From: DATKZB01 sp035528235
GTDB taxonomy: Bacteria > Planctomycetota > Phycisphaerae > FEN-1346
Length of the DNA: 17,964 bases
Assembly: GCA_035528235.1 (NCBI GenBank)
Contig: DATKZB010000201.1
Location: 1 to 17,964 of the forward strand
Direction of reading: 5' to 3'
The notes beneath the pieces are model-generated. The model did no database searches. It saw only the letters and a program-made list of their open reading frames with translations, and was not told where the DNA came from. Positions 1 to 7,335 of this stretch are shown here, in pieces; position 1 is the first letter of the stretch, and every line of letters begins with the position of its first letter. Made by a program: the position numbers and the translations under genes.

Positions 1-198
1 CTTGCCCGCAAACTTCACCGGTTGGCCGCCGCCATGGGGCTTCGGGGCAATCGACCCCGTTTCCCGCCGCCGCTGCAGCAGTCGGCGAATCCATGCCGTG
101 CTGACACCGAACGTCGCGGCGATCGCCTCGTGCGTGTGCACACTCTCATCGCACGCCCGCACCACACGCTCCCGCAGATCTATCGAGTAGGTTTCCAT
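1..198 (-). CDS. IS630-family transposase, N-terminal part (cut by window edge)
   Basis: Read on the minus strand from ATG at 198-196, 66 codons stay open to the window edge. The protein begins METYSIDLRERVV and continues with a helix-turn-helix around residues 27-48 (AIAATFGVSTAWIRRLLQRR), followed by the ETGSIAPKPHGGG stretch. That combination is typical of the N-terminal DNA-binding domain of IS630/Tc1-mariner-type transposases. The DDE catalytic domain would lie beyond position 1, so it cannot be said whether the element is intact. The gene points away from the aminotransferase. A TA dinucleotide at 243-244 beside GAGCAGTTCACG (minus strand, 242-231) could be the element end and target site, since IS630 elements insert at TA; that boundary is inference. 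Confidence 0.8.
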   Translation of the reverse strand, partial: METYSIDLRERVVRACDESVHTHEAIAATFGVSTAWIRRLLQRRRETGSIAPKPHGGGQPVKFAGK

Positions 199-261
199 GC
201 CTACTCTTATCGGCACACGCTACATCCAAACGTGAACTGCTCTAGCCGCAAGCGCAAGCGA

Positions 262-282
262 GCGGCGCCGTGGCAGCGCCGC
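262..282 (+). terminator. Possible hairpin terminator upstream of the aminotransferase
   Basis: Perfect 7-bp stem GCGGCGC (262-268) / GCGCCGC (276-282) with a 7-nt loop, followed after GTGG by TTTT at 287-290. It lies just before the aminotransferase promoter, so it could end transcription entering from the left. The T tract is short and offset, so this is a weak call. Confidence 0.3.
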
Positions 283-293
283 GTGGTTTTGCG

Positions 294-321
294 TTGCATC
301 GGTCGAGTCGGCCGATATAAT
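294..321 (+). promoter_or_regulatory. Sigma70-type promoter of the aminotransferase
   Basis: TTGCAT (294-299), 16 bp, then a perfect TATAAT (316-321), about 70 bp before the ATG at 394. The expected leader of roughly 65 nt holds a 6-bp GC hairpin (339-344 / 351-356, loop of six) and a clear ribosome binding site AAGGGAGG at 382-389. The -35 box matches consensus at only three positions. Confidence 0.5.
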
Positions 322-393
322 CCCGTCTCGGTTTGTAGGGGGCGGCTGGGCGCCCCGGCCGCTGGTACGTCTGGGAAAGCGAAGGGAGGATCG

Positions 394-1533
394 ATGTACA
401 AGCAGCGTCTCTTCACGCCGGGCCCGACGCCGGTTCCGGAGGAGGTGCTCCTGGAACTGGCCCGCCCGATGTTCCATCATCGCACGGCCGACTACCGGGC
501 GATGCTCAAGCAGGTGACCGAGGACATGCAGTACGTCCTGGGCACTTCGCAGGATGTTTACACGATGACGGGCAGCGGGTCGGCCGCGATGGAGGCGTCG
601 GTCTCGTGCGTGGTGGCCCCCGGAGAGACGATCATCGCCGTGCGCGGCGGCAAGTTCGGCGAACGCTGGTCGGAACTCGGCCACGCCTTCGGCGCCCGGA
701 CCATCGACCTGGACGTCGAGTGGGGCACCGCACCCACCGCCGAGCTCATCGCCGGTGCCCTCCAGGCCCATCCCGACACGGTGGCCGTTTACATCACCCA
801 GTGCGAGACCTCGACCGCCACGATATGTGATGTCGAGGCCATCAGCAAGGTCGTCGCCAAGACGGACGCGCTGCTGGTCGTCGACGGCATCTCGAGCATC
901 GGGGCGGTGCCGTTCAAGATGGACGCCTGGGGCGTCGACATCAGCGTCACGGGCAGCCAGAAGGCCCTCATGTTGCCGCCGGGCCTGGCCTTCATCGCGT
1001 GCAGCGAGAAGGCCTGGAAGAAGATCAACGCTACCCAGCCGCGGGCCTACTACCTGGACCTGAAGGCTTACAAGAAGGCCTTGGCCAAGGACTTCGACAA
1101 CCCGTACACGCCGGCCAACCTGATGGTCCGTGCCGCCGTGAAGGCCCTGGCGATGATCCGCCAGGAGGGTCTGGAGGCTGTCTGGGCGCGGTCGCACCGG
1201 CTGGCCGAGGCCATCCGCGCCGCCGCCGGGGCCCTGGGCCTGGAGGTGTTCTCGAAGAGCCCGTCCGACAGCGTGACGGGCATCCGCGTGCCCGAGGGCG
1301 TCGATGGCGAGAAACTGCCGAAGGTCCTCGTGGGCGACTTCGGCATCCGCGTGGCCGGCGGGCAGGGGCACCTCAAGGGTAAGATCATCCGGTTTACCAC
1401 GATGGGTTATACCGACGCGTGGGACATCCTGGCAGCCGTCGGGGCGCTGGAGATGGCCCTGGCCAAACTCGGCCGCAAGGTCGACTTCGGCACGGGCGTC
1501 GCGGCTGCCCAAAAGGTCCTGGCCGCGGGGTAA
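394..1533 (+). CDS. Class V PLP-dependent aminotransferase (serine-glyoxylate / alanine-glyoxylate type)
   Basis: A 379-aa fold-type-I aminotransferase, the usual size for the class V family. ATG 394 is chosen because AAGGGAGG precedes it and the protein opens with the family-typical MYKQRLFTPGPTPVP; the open frame reaching upstream to 22 is unrelated. Visible motifs are TGSGSAAMEA (59-68, phosphate-binding region), VVDGISSIGA (162-171, D164 for the pyridine nitrogen) and VTGSQKALMLPPG (185-197), where K190 is the Schiff-base lysine. Family members transaminate serine, alanine or aspartate with glyoxylate or pyruvate. Lying 183 nt before serA, this one probably acts as the phosphoserine aminotransferase in place of a canonical SerC, in the cytoplasm. 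Substrate is not readable from sequence; serine-glyoxylate activity is the main alternative. Confidence 0.92.
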   Translation: MYKQRLFTPGPTPVPEEVLLELARPMFHHRTADYRAMLKQVTEDMQYVLGTSQDVYTMTGSGSAAMEASVSCVVAPGETIIAVRGGKFGERWSELGHAFGARTIDLDVEWGTAPTAELIAGALQAHPDTVAVYITQCETSTATICDVEAISKVVAKTDALLVVDGISSIGAVPFKMDAWGVDISVTGSQKALMLPPGLAFIACSEKAWKKINATQPRAYYLDLKAYKKALAKDFDNPYTPANLMVRAAVKALAMIRQEGLEAVWARSHRLAEAIRAAAGALGLEVFSKSPSDSVTGIRVPEGVDGEKLPKVLVGDFGIRVAGGQGHLKGKIIRFTTMGYTDAWDILAAVGALEMALAKLGRKVDFGTGVAAAQKVLAAG

Positions 1534-1597
1534 TGCCGCATGGTCAACCGGACCGCTGTCGGAATGAACGCACAAGGACGCCCACGAGGCGCCGAAG

Positions 1598-1679
1598 GCA
1601 GAGAAGAAGGGCAGGCAAAGTTGTTGTTAGAGAAAAACACCTTCTCTGCGGTCTCTCCGTTATCTCTGCGGCCTCTGCG
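1598..1679. repeat. Intergenic degenerate CTCTGCG repeat with 9-bp inverted arms
   Basis: Between the aminotransferase and serA, CTCTGCG or a one-base variant starts at 1644, 1653, 1664 and 1673 (steps of 9, 11, 9). A perfect inverted repeat GCAGAGAAG (1598-1606) / CTTCTCTGC (1641-1649) flanks a 34-nt loop. The left flank (about 1568-1606) is purine-rich with short C-x-AAGG-like units. The composition is clearly less GC-rich than the neighbouring genes. I recall similar low-complexity CTCTGCG intergenic elements in other environmental bacteria, but cannot verify a match here. Confidence 0.5.
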
Positions 1680-1716
1680 TTAAGGTCTTTCTTTTTGGCT
1701 GTCTGAGGAGACGATG

Positions 1717-3327
1717 ATGAAGATTCTCGTATCCGACAAACTGGCCGACGAGGGCATCGCTATTCTGCGGGCCGAGCCGGGGTTCGAGGTCGACGTCAAG
1801 ACCGACCTGAAGCCCGACGAACTCAAGGCCATCATCGGCCAGTACGACGGTATCTGCATTCGGTCCGCCACGAAACTGACCGCCGACATCCTGGCCAAGC
1901 CCGGCAACCTCAAGGCCATCGCCCGGGCCGGCGTGGGCGTCGATAACGTCGACCTGCCGACGGCCACGCGGCACGGCATCGTCGTGGTCAACGCGCCCGA
2001 CGGCAACACGCTCTCGACGGCCGAACTGACGGTCACCCTGATGCTGGCCCTCAGCCGCAACATCGCCCCGGCCTGCGCCAGCCTCAAGGCGGGCCAATGG
2101 GATCGCAAGGCCTTCATGGGCCGCCAACTGGCCGGCAAGACGGTCGGCATCGTCGGGCTGGGCCGCATTGGCTCGGCCGTGGCCAAGCGATGCCTCGCCT
2201 TCGACATGAAGGTCGTCGGTTACGACCCCTTCATCGCCGGCGCCCCGCCCGACCTGGCGAAGGAAATCCGCCTCGTCGACAACCTCGACGACCTCGTTAA
2301 GGTGGCCAACTACCTGACGGTCCACACGCCGATGACGGACGAGACGCGCGGCATCGTCGGCAAACGCCAACTCGAGATGATGCCCAAGGGGGCGTACGTC
2401 ATTAACGCGGCGCGCGGCGGCATCGTCGACGAGAACGCCCTGCTGGAGGTCCTGAAGACGGGGCACCTGGGCGGCGCCGCCCTCGACGTCTATCCCCAAG
2501 AGCCCGCCGAGAACCGCGCCCTGGTCGAGCACCCCCTTGTCCTGTGCCTGCCTCACCTGGGGGCCTCCACGAAGGAGGCCCAGCAGAGCGTGGCCATCGA
2601 TGCCTGCCACAACCTGGTCGACTACCTGGCCGGGCGGGAACTGCGAAATGCCGTCAACGTGCCGGCCATCGACTTCGCCGCCGTCGGTGCCCTGAAGCCC
2701 TATGCCGAACTCGGCCACCGCATGGGCGTCATCCTGGCCGCCATGATGCACGGCCGGCTGAAGCGGCTGGTCATTACCTACGCCGGCGACGTCGCCAAGG
2801 AACCTTTCAAGCCCGTCACCGTCAGCACCGTCATGGGCCTGTTGCAGCGGGTCTCGAGCTCGCCGCTGAACATGGTCAACGCCATCGTGGTGGCCAAGGA
2901 AGAGGGCCTCGACATCTCCGAGACCACCCAGGCCGAGGCCCGCGGGTACATCTCGTGCCTGCGCGTCTCGGCTGAGGGCGACAAGGAATCGCATTCGGTC
3001 CAGGGCACCGTCTTCCACCAGCGGTACCCGCGCATCATCGCGCTCGACGATTTCTACATGGAACTGAAACCCGAGGGCGACCTCGTCATCACCTTCAACG
3101 AGGACCGGCCCGGCGTCATCGGAGACGTCGGGTCCACCTTCGGCCAACTGGGCATCAACATCGCCAGCATGACCTTCGGACGCAAGGTCGACACCCAGGA
3201 GGCCTGCCTGGCCCTGACCCTCGACGCCGTGCCCCCCCCGAACCTCTTGGAGGAACTGCGCGGCAAGGCCTTCATGAAGCGCGTCCACTACGTCAGCCTG
3301 CCGCCGCTTGTGAGCGAGAGTGCTTAA
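1717..3327 (+). CDS. serA: D-3-phosphoglycerate dehydrogenase, long form with ASB and ACT domains
   Basis: A 536-aa NAD-dependent dehydrogenase oxidising 3-phosphoglycerate to 3-phosphohydroxypyruvate, the first committed step of serine synthesis. The Rossmann motif GLGRIG is at 147-152. The 2-hydroxyacid dehydrogenase catalytic set is visible: R233 (NAARGG), E262 (YPQEP) and H280 (LPHLGAST). An intervening domain (about 320-455) and a C-terminal ACT domain (about 462-536, starting near DLVITFNEDRPGVIG) make it the long type, where serine feedback is common though not proven here. ATG 1717 is preferred because GAGGAG (1705-1710) sits 6 nt upstream; ATG 1714 is only 3 nt away and would add one Met. 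It follows the aminotransferase that likely performs the next step. Its end overlaps the next gene by 8 nt. Confidence 0.95.
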   Translation: MKILVSDKLADEGIAILRAEPGFEVDVKTDLKPDELKAIIGQYDGICIRSATKLTADILAKPGNLKAIARAGVGVDNVDLPTATRHGIVVVNAPDGNTLSTAELTVTLMLALSRNIAPACASLKAGQWDRKAFMGRQLAGKTVGIVGLGRIGSAVAKRCLAFDMKVVGYDPFIAGAPPDLAKEIRLVDNLDDLVKVANYLTVHTPMTDETRGIVGKRQLEMMPKGAYVINAARGGIVDENALLEVLKTGHLGGAALDVYPQEPAENRALVEHPLVLCLPHLGASTKEAQQSVAIDACHNLVDYLAGRELRNAVNVPAIDFAAVGALKPYAELGHRMGVILAAMMHGRLKRLVITYAGDVAKEPFKPVTVSTVMGLLQRVSSSPLNMVNAIVVAKEEGLDISETTQAEARGYISCLRVSAEGDKESHSVQGTVFHQRYPRIIALDDFYMELKPEGDLVITFNEDRPGVIGDVGSTFGQLGINIASMTFGRKVDTQEACLALTLDAVPPPNLLEELRGKAFMKRVHYVSLPPLVSESA

Positions 3328-4738
3328 ACCTGCGACGCAACTTGTTGCGCGGCGGCCTTCCGAGGCCGCCGCGAGTGGGCCTCACGGGCGCTGCGGGCGG
3401 GCTGCTCCTCTCCCTGCGGCCTTGGCGGTCGCGGTCTTCCTGCTCGCCGCCGTCGTGCTCGGACCCGGGTGCGAACCGACCCAGCGCGACCTGCGGCCCG
3501 TCCTCCTGTACGCGGCCGACAACCAGGGCGTCCTGGCCGCGTGCGGGTGTCCGTCGAATCCCAGCGGCGGCCTCGCCAAACGCCAGGGACTCCTCGAACA
3601 GTACCGCCGCACACGCAGGCACGTTCTCATCGTCGACGCCGGCGACGTCGTCCCCGACTTTCCGCACCCGGTCAAGGTGAAGTATCTGGCCATGGCCCTG
3701 TCGCGTGCGGCGTACGACGCCATCGGCCTGGGCGACCAGGAGTTGGCCCTGGGCGTCGACCGGCTCCGCGAACTGGCCCGCACGTACGCCCTGCCTTTCG
3801 TTTGTGCGAACGTCCGCGACTCCGGCGGCGAGTACGTCGTCCCGCCGCACGTCGTCCGCGACGTGGGTGGCCGGCGGGTCGGCATCTTCTCGGTCGTCGC
3901 CGACGAGGAATACGGCTGGCCGCCGCTGGAGTGGCGAAAGGGGTTGAAGGTTGAGCCGCCCGCCGAGGCCGCCCGCCGCGAGGTCGCCGCCCTGGCCGAC
4001 TGCGACGTCGTCGTCGCCCTCGCGCACCTGCCCATGGACGAGGCCCGGGCCCTGGCGCGCGACGTGCCCGGCATTCACGTCGTGGTCTGCGGCCACGAGC
4101 CCAAGACGCTCCAGAAGCCCGAGTCCGTCGGCGACGGCATCGTCGTGGCCACGGGCGAGGCCGGGCGCATCCTGGGCGCGCTCACCTTCGAGGGCCGCGA
4201 CGGGGACCGGCCCAGGCTGGTCAACGAACTCTCGGTCCTCTCGGCCCGCGTGCCCGACGCCCCGTGGGTGATGGACCTGTACTGGAAGTATGTCGAGGAA
4301 GCGAAAGACGCCCCGCCCCCCGACTGGAACCTGACGCCCATCCCGCCCCGCTACGAAACGGCCGAGGCGTGCAAAGAGTGCCACGAACCCGAGTACAAGC
4401 ACTGGCTGACCACCCACCACGCCCGCGCCTACGCGTCCATCAAACGCGTCGGCCGGCACCGGGACCCCGAGTGCCTCCTGTGCCACACGATGGGCCTGGG
4501 GCGACCGGGCGGGTTCGTGTCGATGGCCAAGACGCCCGACCTGGGACGCGTCACCTGCCAGGGCTGCCACATCGTGACCACCGACCACGAGGACAAGAAG
4601 GTCGACGCCCGCCCCGAGATCTACATCTCGTCCCGCCTGTGCATGTCCTGCCACGGCCCCGTCCAGAGCCCCGACTTCGACTATTTCATTTACAAGCCGA
4701 AGATTGTTCACCCGAAGCCCGCCCAGCCCCGTAAATAG
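3320..4738 (+). CDS. Lipoprotein: degenerate 5'-nucleotidase-like metallophosphatase fused to tetrahaem cytochrome c554-like domain
   Basis: A 472-aa exported protein started by GTG 3320, overlapping the serA stop by 8 nt, so translation is probably coupled. A long basic n-region precedes a hydrophobic stretch (31-48) and a possible lipobox cysteine C51. Residues about 58-310 resemble the 5'-nucleotidase/UshA metallophosphatase fold: D67-x-Q69 at the D-x-H position, D109 (DAGD), GDQE (138-141) where GNHE is expected, H236, and GHEP (258-261) where GHxH is expected. Several metal ligands are therefore replaced. The C-terminal third has four CxxCH haem sites (351-355, 385-389, 413-417, 441-445) in a cytochrome c554-like context (TTHHARAY after the first haem). 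It probably works in electron transfer outside the cytoplasmic membrane; its partner is unknown. Phosphatase activity is doubtful. Confidence 0.85.
   Translation: MLKPATQLVARRPSEAAASGPHGRCGRAAPLPAALAVAVFLLAAVVLGPGCEPTQRDLRPVLLYAADNQGVLAACGCPSNPSGGLAKRQGLLEQYRRTRRHVLIVDAGDVVPDFPHPVKVKYLAMALSRAAYDAIGLGDQELALGVDRLRELARTYALPFVCANVRDSGGEYVVPPHVVRDVGGRRVGIFSVVADEEYGWPPLEWRKGLKVEPPAEAARREVAALADCDVVVALAHLPMDEARALARDVPGIHVVVCGHEPKTLQKPESVGDGIVVATGEAGRILGALTFEGRDGDRPRLVNELSVLSARVPDAPWVMDLYWKYVEEAKDAPPPDWNLTPIPPRYETAEACKECHEPEYKHWLTTHHARAYASIKRVGRHRDPECLLCHTMGLGRPGGFVSMAKTPDLGRVTCQGCHIVTTDHEDKKVDARPEIYISSRLCMSCHGPVQSPDFDYFIYKPKIVHPKPAQPRK
3348..3373 (+). other. Strong hairpin just after the serA stop, inside the next gene
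   Basis: Perfect 11-bp stem CGCGGCGGCCT (3348-3358) / AGGCCGCCGCG (3363-3373) closing a TCCG tetraloop (UNCG type), 20 nt after the serA stop codon. No T tract follows. It lies within the first 20 codons of the GTG-started lipoprotein gene, where it could limit read-through or translation. Confidence 0.55.
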
Positions 4739-4762
4739 TAGGGGACACCGCAAGGCACCCGC

Positions 4763-6418
4763 ATGTACGCTTACGTTATCCTGGGCCTGGTGATGGCCGT
4801 CCTGGCGATGGACCTGGCGGCCGACGTGCCGCCTCCCGACGCCGCGCCCACCCTGGCGGCCATCGGGGCCGTGGCCGTGGCGGTGCTGGTGGCCGGTCTG
4901 GCCATCAGCGGCTACATCCTCCTGTGCCGCCGCGCCATGGACGCCGACGAGCAGCGGTTCCTCCGCAAGGTGGGCGTCCTGGGCAAGACGTACCGGCTGT
5001 CGGTGGTGGCGGCCTACGCCGTGGTCCTGTTCGGCCTGGACTGGCCGGCCCTGGCGGCCGGCTGGGCGCCCCGGGGTCCGTGGGAAGTGCCCGCGTTCCT
5101 CGTGACGGTAGCCCCCTTCGTGGTCCTGCTGCTGGTGGCCTGGACAGCCCTGTTCTGGGCCGACCGGCGCCTGCGGGCCGTGATGTTCGAGCGGGCCGGG
5201 GCGCACGCCGCCGTCCGGTCGTGGACACTGCCGCGGTACCTCGAGTTTATGTCGCGCCAGTACCTGCTGGTGGTCCTGGTGCCGGCGGTCGTGCTGATGG
5301 GCCTCCGCGACGTCGTCGGCTGGTGGCTGGGCCCGCCCGAGACGGCCCCGGCGTCGGCGCTGGTGGTGCTGGCCTCGCTGATGGCGGCGGTGGTGCTGGC
5401 GGGGCCGTGGGTCCGGTTCTGCTGGCGCACCGAGCCGCTGCCCGAGGGCCTTCTGCGCGACCGGCTGCTGGCGCTGGCCGACCGGGCGGGCATCCGCGTC
5501 GGCAACATCCTCGTCTGGCGCACCAACCTCTCGATCGTCAACGGATGCATGGTCGGCGCCGTCGGACCCCTGCGCTACATCCTGATTACCGACGCGCTGC
5601 TGCTGTCGCTATCGGCCGAGGAGGTCGAGGCCGTCTTCGCCCACGAGGTGGCCCACGTCCGGTACCGCCACGTCATGCTGTACCTGCTGATGGGGGCGGC
5701 GGGGATGAGCCTCGCGATCCTCCTGGGCGAGGCCGCTCTCATCCTGGTCCCTTCGATCTGGACCGTCTACGCTGTCCTGGGCGCCGTGGTCCTGGTGTAC
5801 TGGGGCCTGGGGTTTGGCTTCGTCTCGCGCCGCTGCGAACGGGAATGCGACCTGTACGCCGTCCGGGCCACCGTCTGCCCGGCGGGGTGCTCGCCGCCCG
5901 ATGCCGGGGCCCGGGCGCGCGATGCCGACTCGCCCGACGTGGACCCGTGCGACCAGGCCCCTACGAGCATCTGCGAGCACCGCGTCGGGACGTTCGTCAC
6001 GGCGCTGCGGCGGATCGCGCGGCTGAACGGCGCGGCCGAGCGGACCCGGGGGTGGCGGCACTTCAGCATCGCGAGGCGGTGCCGGTTTCTGCTCGATATT
6101 CTAGCCCGGCCCGGCAGCGCGGCCGAAGTGGAACGCCGTCAGCGGCGCCTGAAGACCGCCATCGTCGCGGGCGCGGCGCTGGCGGCTGTTGTGGTCGGAG
6201 GCTTCTTCGCCCTCTCGGGGCCCACGGCGCTTCCGGAACCGGGGACCGCCACCGACCTGCCCGCCCTAGACTCGGACGAGCCAGAGGACCCGGCAGGCCC
6301 AGAGGACCTCGCTCCGCATCCAGACATGTGGATCATACGCTTCATTGATCGGGATGAGGTGGACCCGATCGCCCTCGGGCCGCCACAGTTTCACCGTCAC
6401 GCCGATACGGTCGCGTAG
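4763..6418 (+). CDS. Membrane-bound M48-family zinc metalloprotease
   Basis: A 551-aa integral membrane protein of the HtpX/Ste24-like M48 family, 24 nt after the cytochrome gene. The zinc site is HEVAH (294-298), with the third ligand E359 in SRRCERECD (355-363), matching the family R-x-x-E-x-x-x-D pattern. Hydrophobic segments are seen near 3-18, 32-54, 80-93, 112-132, 166-183, 197-214, 305-352 (probably two) and 473-490. M48 proteases of this type degrade misfolded or unneeded membrane proteins. The N-terminal half is longer than in HtpX, adding four or more extra membrane spans. Residues from about 502 on are a low-complexity acidic tail encoded in a 153-nt overlap with the convergent repressor gene, so this tail is probably not under family constraint. 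The start is supported only by a modest AAGG at 4752. Confidence 0.85.
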   Translation: MYAYVILGLVMAVLAMDLAADVPPPDAAPTLAAIGAVAVAVLVAGLAISGYILLCRRAMDADEQRFLRKVGVLGKTYRLSVVAAYAVVLFGLDWPALAAGWAPRGPWEVPAFLVTVAPFVVLLLVAWTALFWADRRLRAVMFERAGAHAAVRSWTLPRYLEFMSRQYLLVVLVPAVVLMGLRDVVGWWLGPPETAPASALVVLASLMAAVVLAGPWVRFCWRTEPLPEGLLRDRLLALADRAGIRVGNILVWRTNLSIVNGCMVGAVGPLRYILITDALLLSLSAEEVEAVFAHEVAHVRYRHVMLYLLMGAAGMSLAILLGEAALILVPSIWTVYAVLGAVVLVYWGLGFGFVSRRCERECDLYAVRATVCPAGCSPPDAGARARDADSPDVDPCDQAPTSICEHRVGTFVTALRRIARLNGAAERTRGWRHFSIARRCRFLLDILARPGSAAEVERRQRRLKTAIVAGAALAAVVVGGFFALSGPTALPEPGTATDLPALDSDEPEDPAGPEDLAPHPDMWIIRFIDRDEVDPIALGPPQFHRHADTVA

Positions 6419-7243
6419 CCGCACGATGGCCGTGCTCCCCGGCACCGGCTCGGCCCGGCGGTGCGAGACCACCAGGTCGCCGTCCCGCAGGCGCGGGGAC
6501 ATGCTGTCGCCGTCGACCCGCAGCGCGAACGTGCCCGGTTCGACCGCGCCCAGGCCGGGCACGTCGAGGAACTCGACGACGCCGTCGGACGTGGGCGCGT
6601 CCAGTTGCGTGACGAAGGCGGTGGTGTCGCCCGGCTGGGCGGGGTCGCCTTGAGGGTCGGCGGCGCTGAGGCGGCCCGGGCGGCGGCGTGCCTCGGCCCC
6701 CTCGACCCGCCGGATGAGCCGCTCCAGCACGTCGCTCTCTTCCTCACCCGCGAAGCACGCGTCCCATGCGGCCGACAGGCCGGCCGCCGTGCGCCCCAGG
6801 ATGGGGATCGACGTGGGCGTGGGCGCAAAACGGTGAGGCTGCCACGTCTCGGCCAACGCGGCCGTGGTGCTGTCCATCTGGCGGAGCAGGGCACGCAGGG
6901 ACGCCCACGCCGCCGCTTCAGGGGCCGCAGCGCCGCCCGGGGCGAAGCGCTCGAGGATGCTTCGCGCCGACTGTGACAACTGTGTGTCAGTGGCCGTTTC
7001 GGCCTGGGCAGGGAACGCCTCGCCGCGACCCGTCAGCAGCCACCCGATGTCCGCTCCGGCAACCTCGGCCGCCCGGGCCAGGAGGTCGGCCGGGGGAGGG
7101 CGGCCCTTCTCGTAATAGTTGTACGTAGAAGGACTTACGCCAAGCGCCCGGGCGAAGGCGGCCCGCCCTCGCTCTCCGAAAATCTGCCGGCGAAGGTCCG
7201 CCAGTCTTGCCGAAATCCCCTGCTCGCCGTCCGAAGGGCTCAT
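6266..7243 (-). CDS. HTH-S24 repressor, phage CI / LexA-like, with self-cleavage residues
   Basis: A 325-aa transcriptional repressor. The N-terminus is an XRE-type helix-turn-helix (about 27-47, AFARALGVSPSTYNYYEKG) and the C-terminus is an S24 peptidase domain (about 145-325). S247 in DGDSMSP and K285 in VTVKLW form the Ser-Lys dyad, and the likely cleavage site is A154-G155 in GRTAAGL. Family members dimerise on palindromic operators and are inactivated by RecA-stimulated self-cleavage after DNA damage. ATG 7243 is chosen because GAGGTG lies 10 nt upstream and the frame further upstream has no domain. The gene is divergent from a 70-aa unknown protein, across a region with three matching palindromes. 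Its tail overlaps the M48 gene by 153 nt. It could be a prophage remnant or a host damage regulator; no other phage genes are visible. Confidence 0.9.
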   Translation of the reverse strand: MSPSDGEQGISARLADLRRQIFGERGRAAFARALGVSPSTYNYYEKGRPPPADLLARAAEVAGADIGWLLTGRGEAFPAQAETATDTQLSQSARSILERFAPGGAAAPEAAAWASLRALLRQMDSTTAALAETWQPHRFAPTPTSIPILGRTAAGLSAAWDACFAGEEESDVLERLIRRVEGAEARRRPGRLSAADPQGDPAQPGDTTAFVTQLDAPTSDGVVEFLDVPGLGAVEPGTFALRVDGDSMSPRLRDGDLVVSHRRAEPVPGSTAIVRLRDRIGVTVKLWRPEGDRVHLIPINEAYDPHVWMRSEVLWACRVLWLVRV

Positions 7244-7276
7244 GGCGTCAAAACACCTCAAAAACGGGCTGATACG

Positions 7277-7290
7277 TTCGCGTCTGCGAA
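7277..7290. promoter_or_regulatory. Operator 1 of the S24 repressor (candidate)
   Basis: Perfect 14-bp dyad TTCGC-GTCT-GCGAA; on the minus strand it reads TTCGCAGACGCGAA. It differs from operator 3 only by a symmetrical pair of changes (positions 2 and 13). It lies 34 bp upstream of the repressor start codon, positioned to control leftward transcription. Confidence 0.6.
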
Positions 7291-7297
7291 TGTGAGC

Positions 7298-7325
7298 TTG
7301 CGGAACGTCCGCAGTCGCGTATAAT
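7298..7325 (+). promoter_or_regulatory. Rightward sigma70-type promoter of the 70-aa gene
   Basis: TTGCGG (7298-7303), 16 bp spacer, perfect TATAAT (7320-7325), about 80 nt before the ATG at 7407. Operator 2 covers the spacer and the first two bases of the -10 box, and operator 3 begins 12 bp downstream of the -10, so occupied operators should block it. Confidence 0.6.
7308..7321. promoter_or_regulatory. Operator 2 of the S24 repressor (candidate, imperfect)
   Basis: TCCGCAGTCGCGTA matches operator 3 at 12 of 14 positions and starts 31 bp after operator 1 and 30 bp before operator 3. Its left half is also part of an everted dyad TGCGGA-ACG-TCCGCA (7299-7313). It overlaps the -10 box of the rightward promoter. 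Confidence 0.55.
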
Positions 7326-7335
7326 ACATCGGCGA

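Noticed and set aside
220..1575. 451-codon minus-strand frame opposite the aminotransferase
   Set aside because: Same antisense shadow pattern; the plus-strand product has all class V aminotransferase motifs.
1660..5206. Long minus-strand frames opposite serA and the cytochrome fusion (542 and 637 codons)
   Set aside because: Antisense shadows of well-supported genes, with His/Asp/Gln/Gly-rich composition and no domains.
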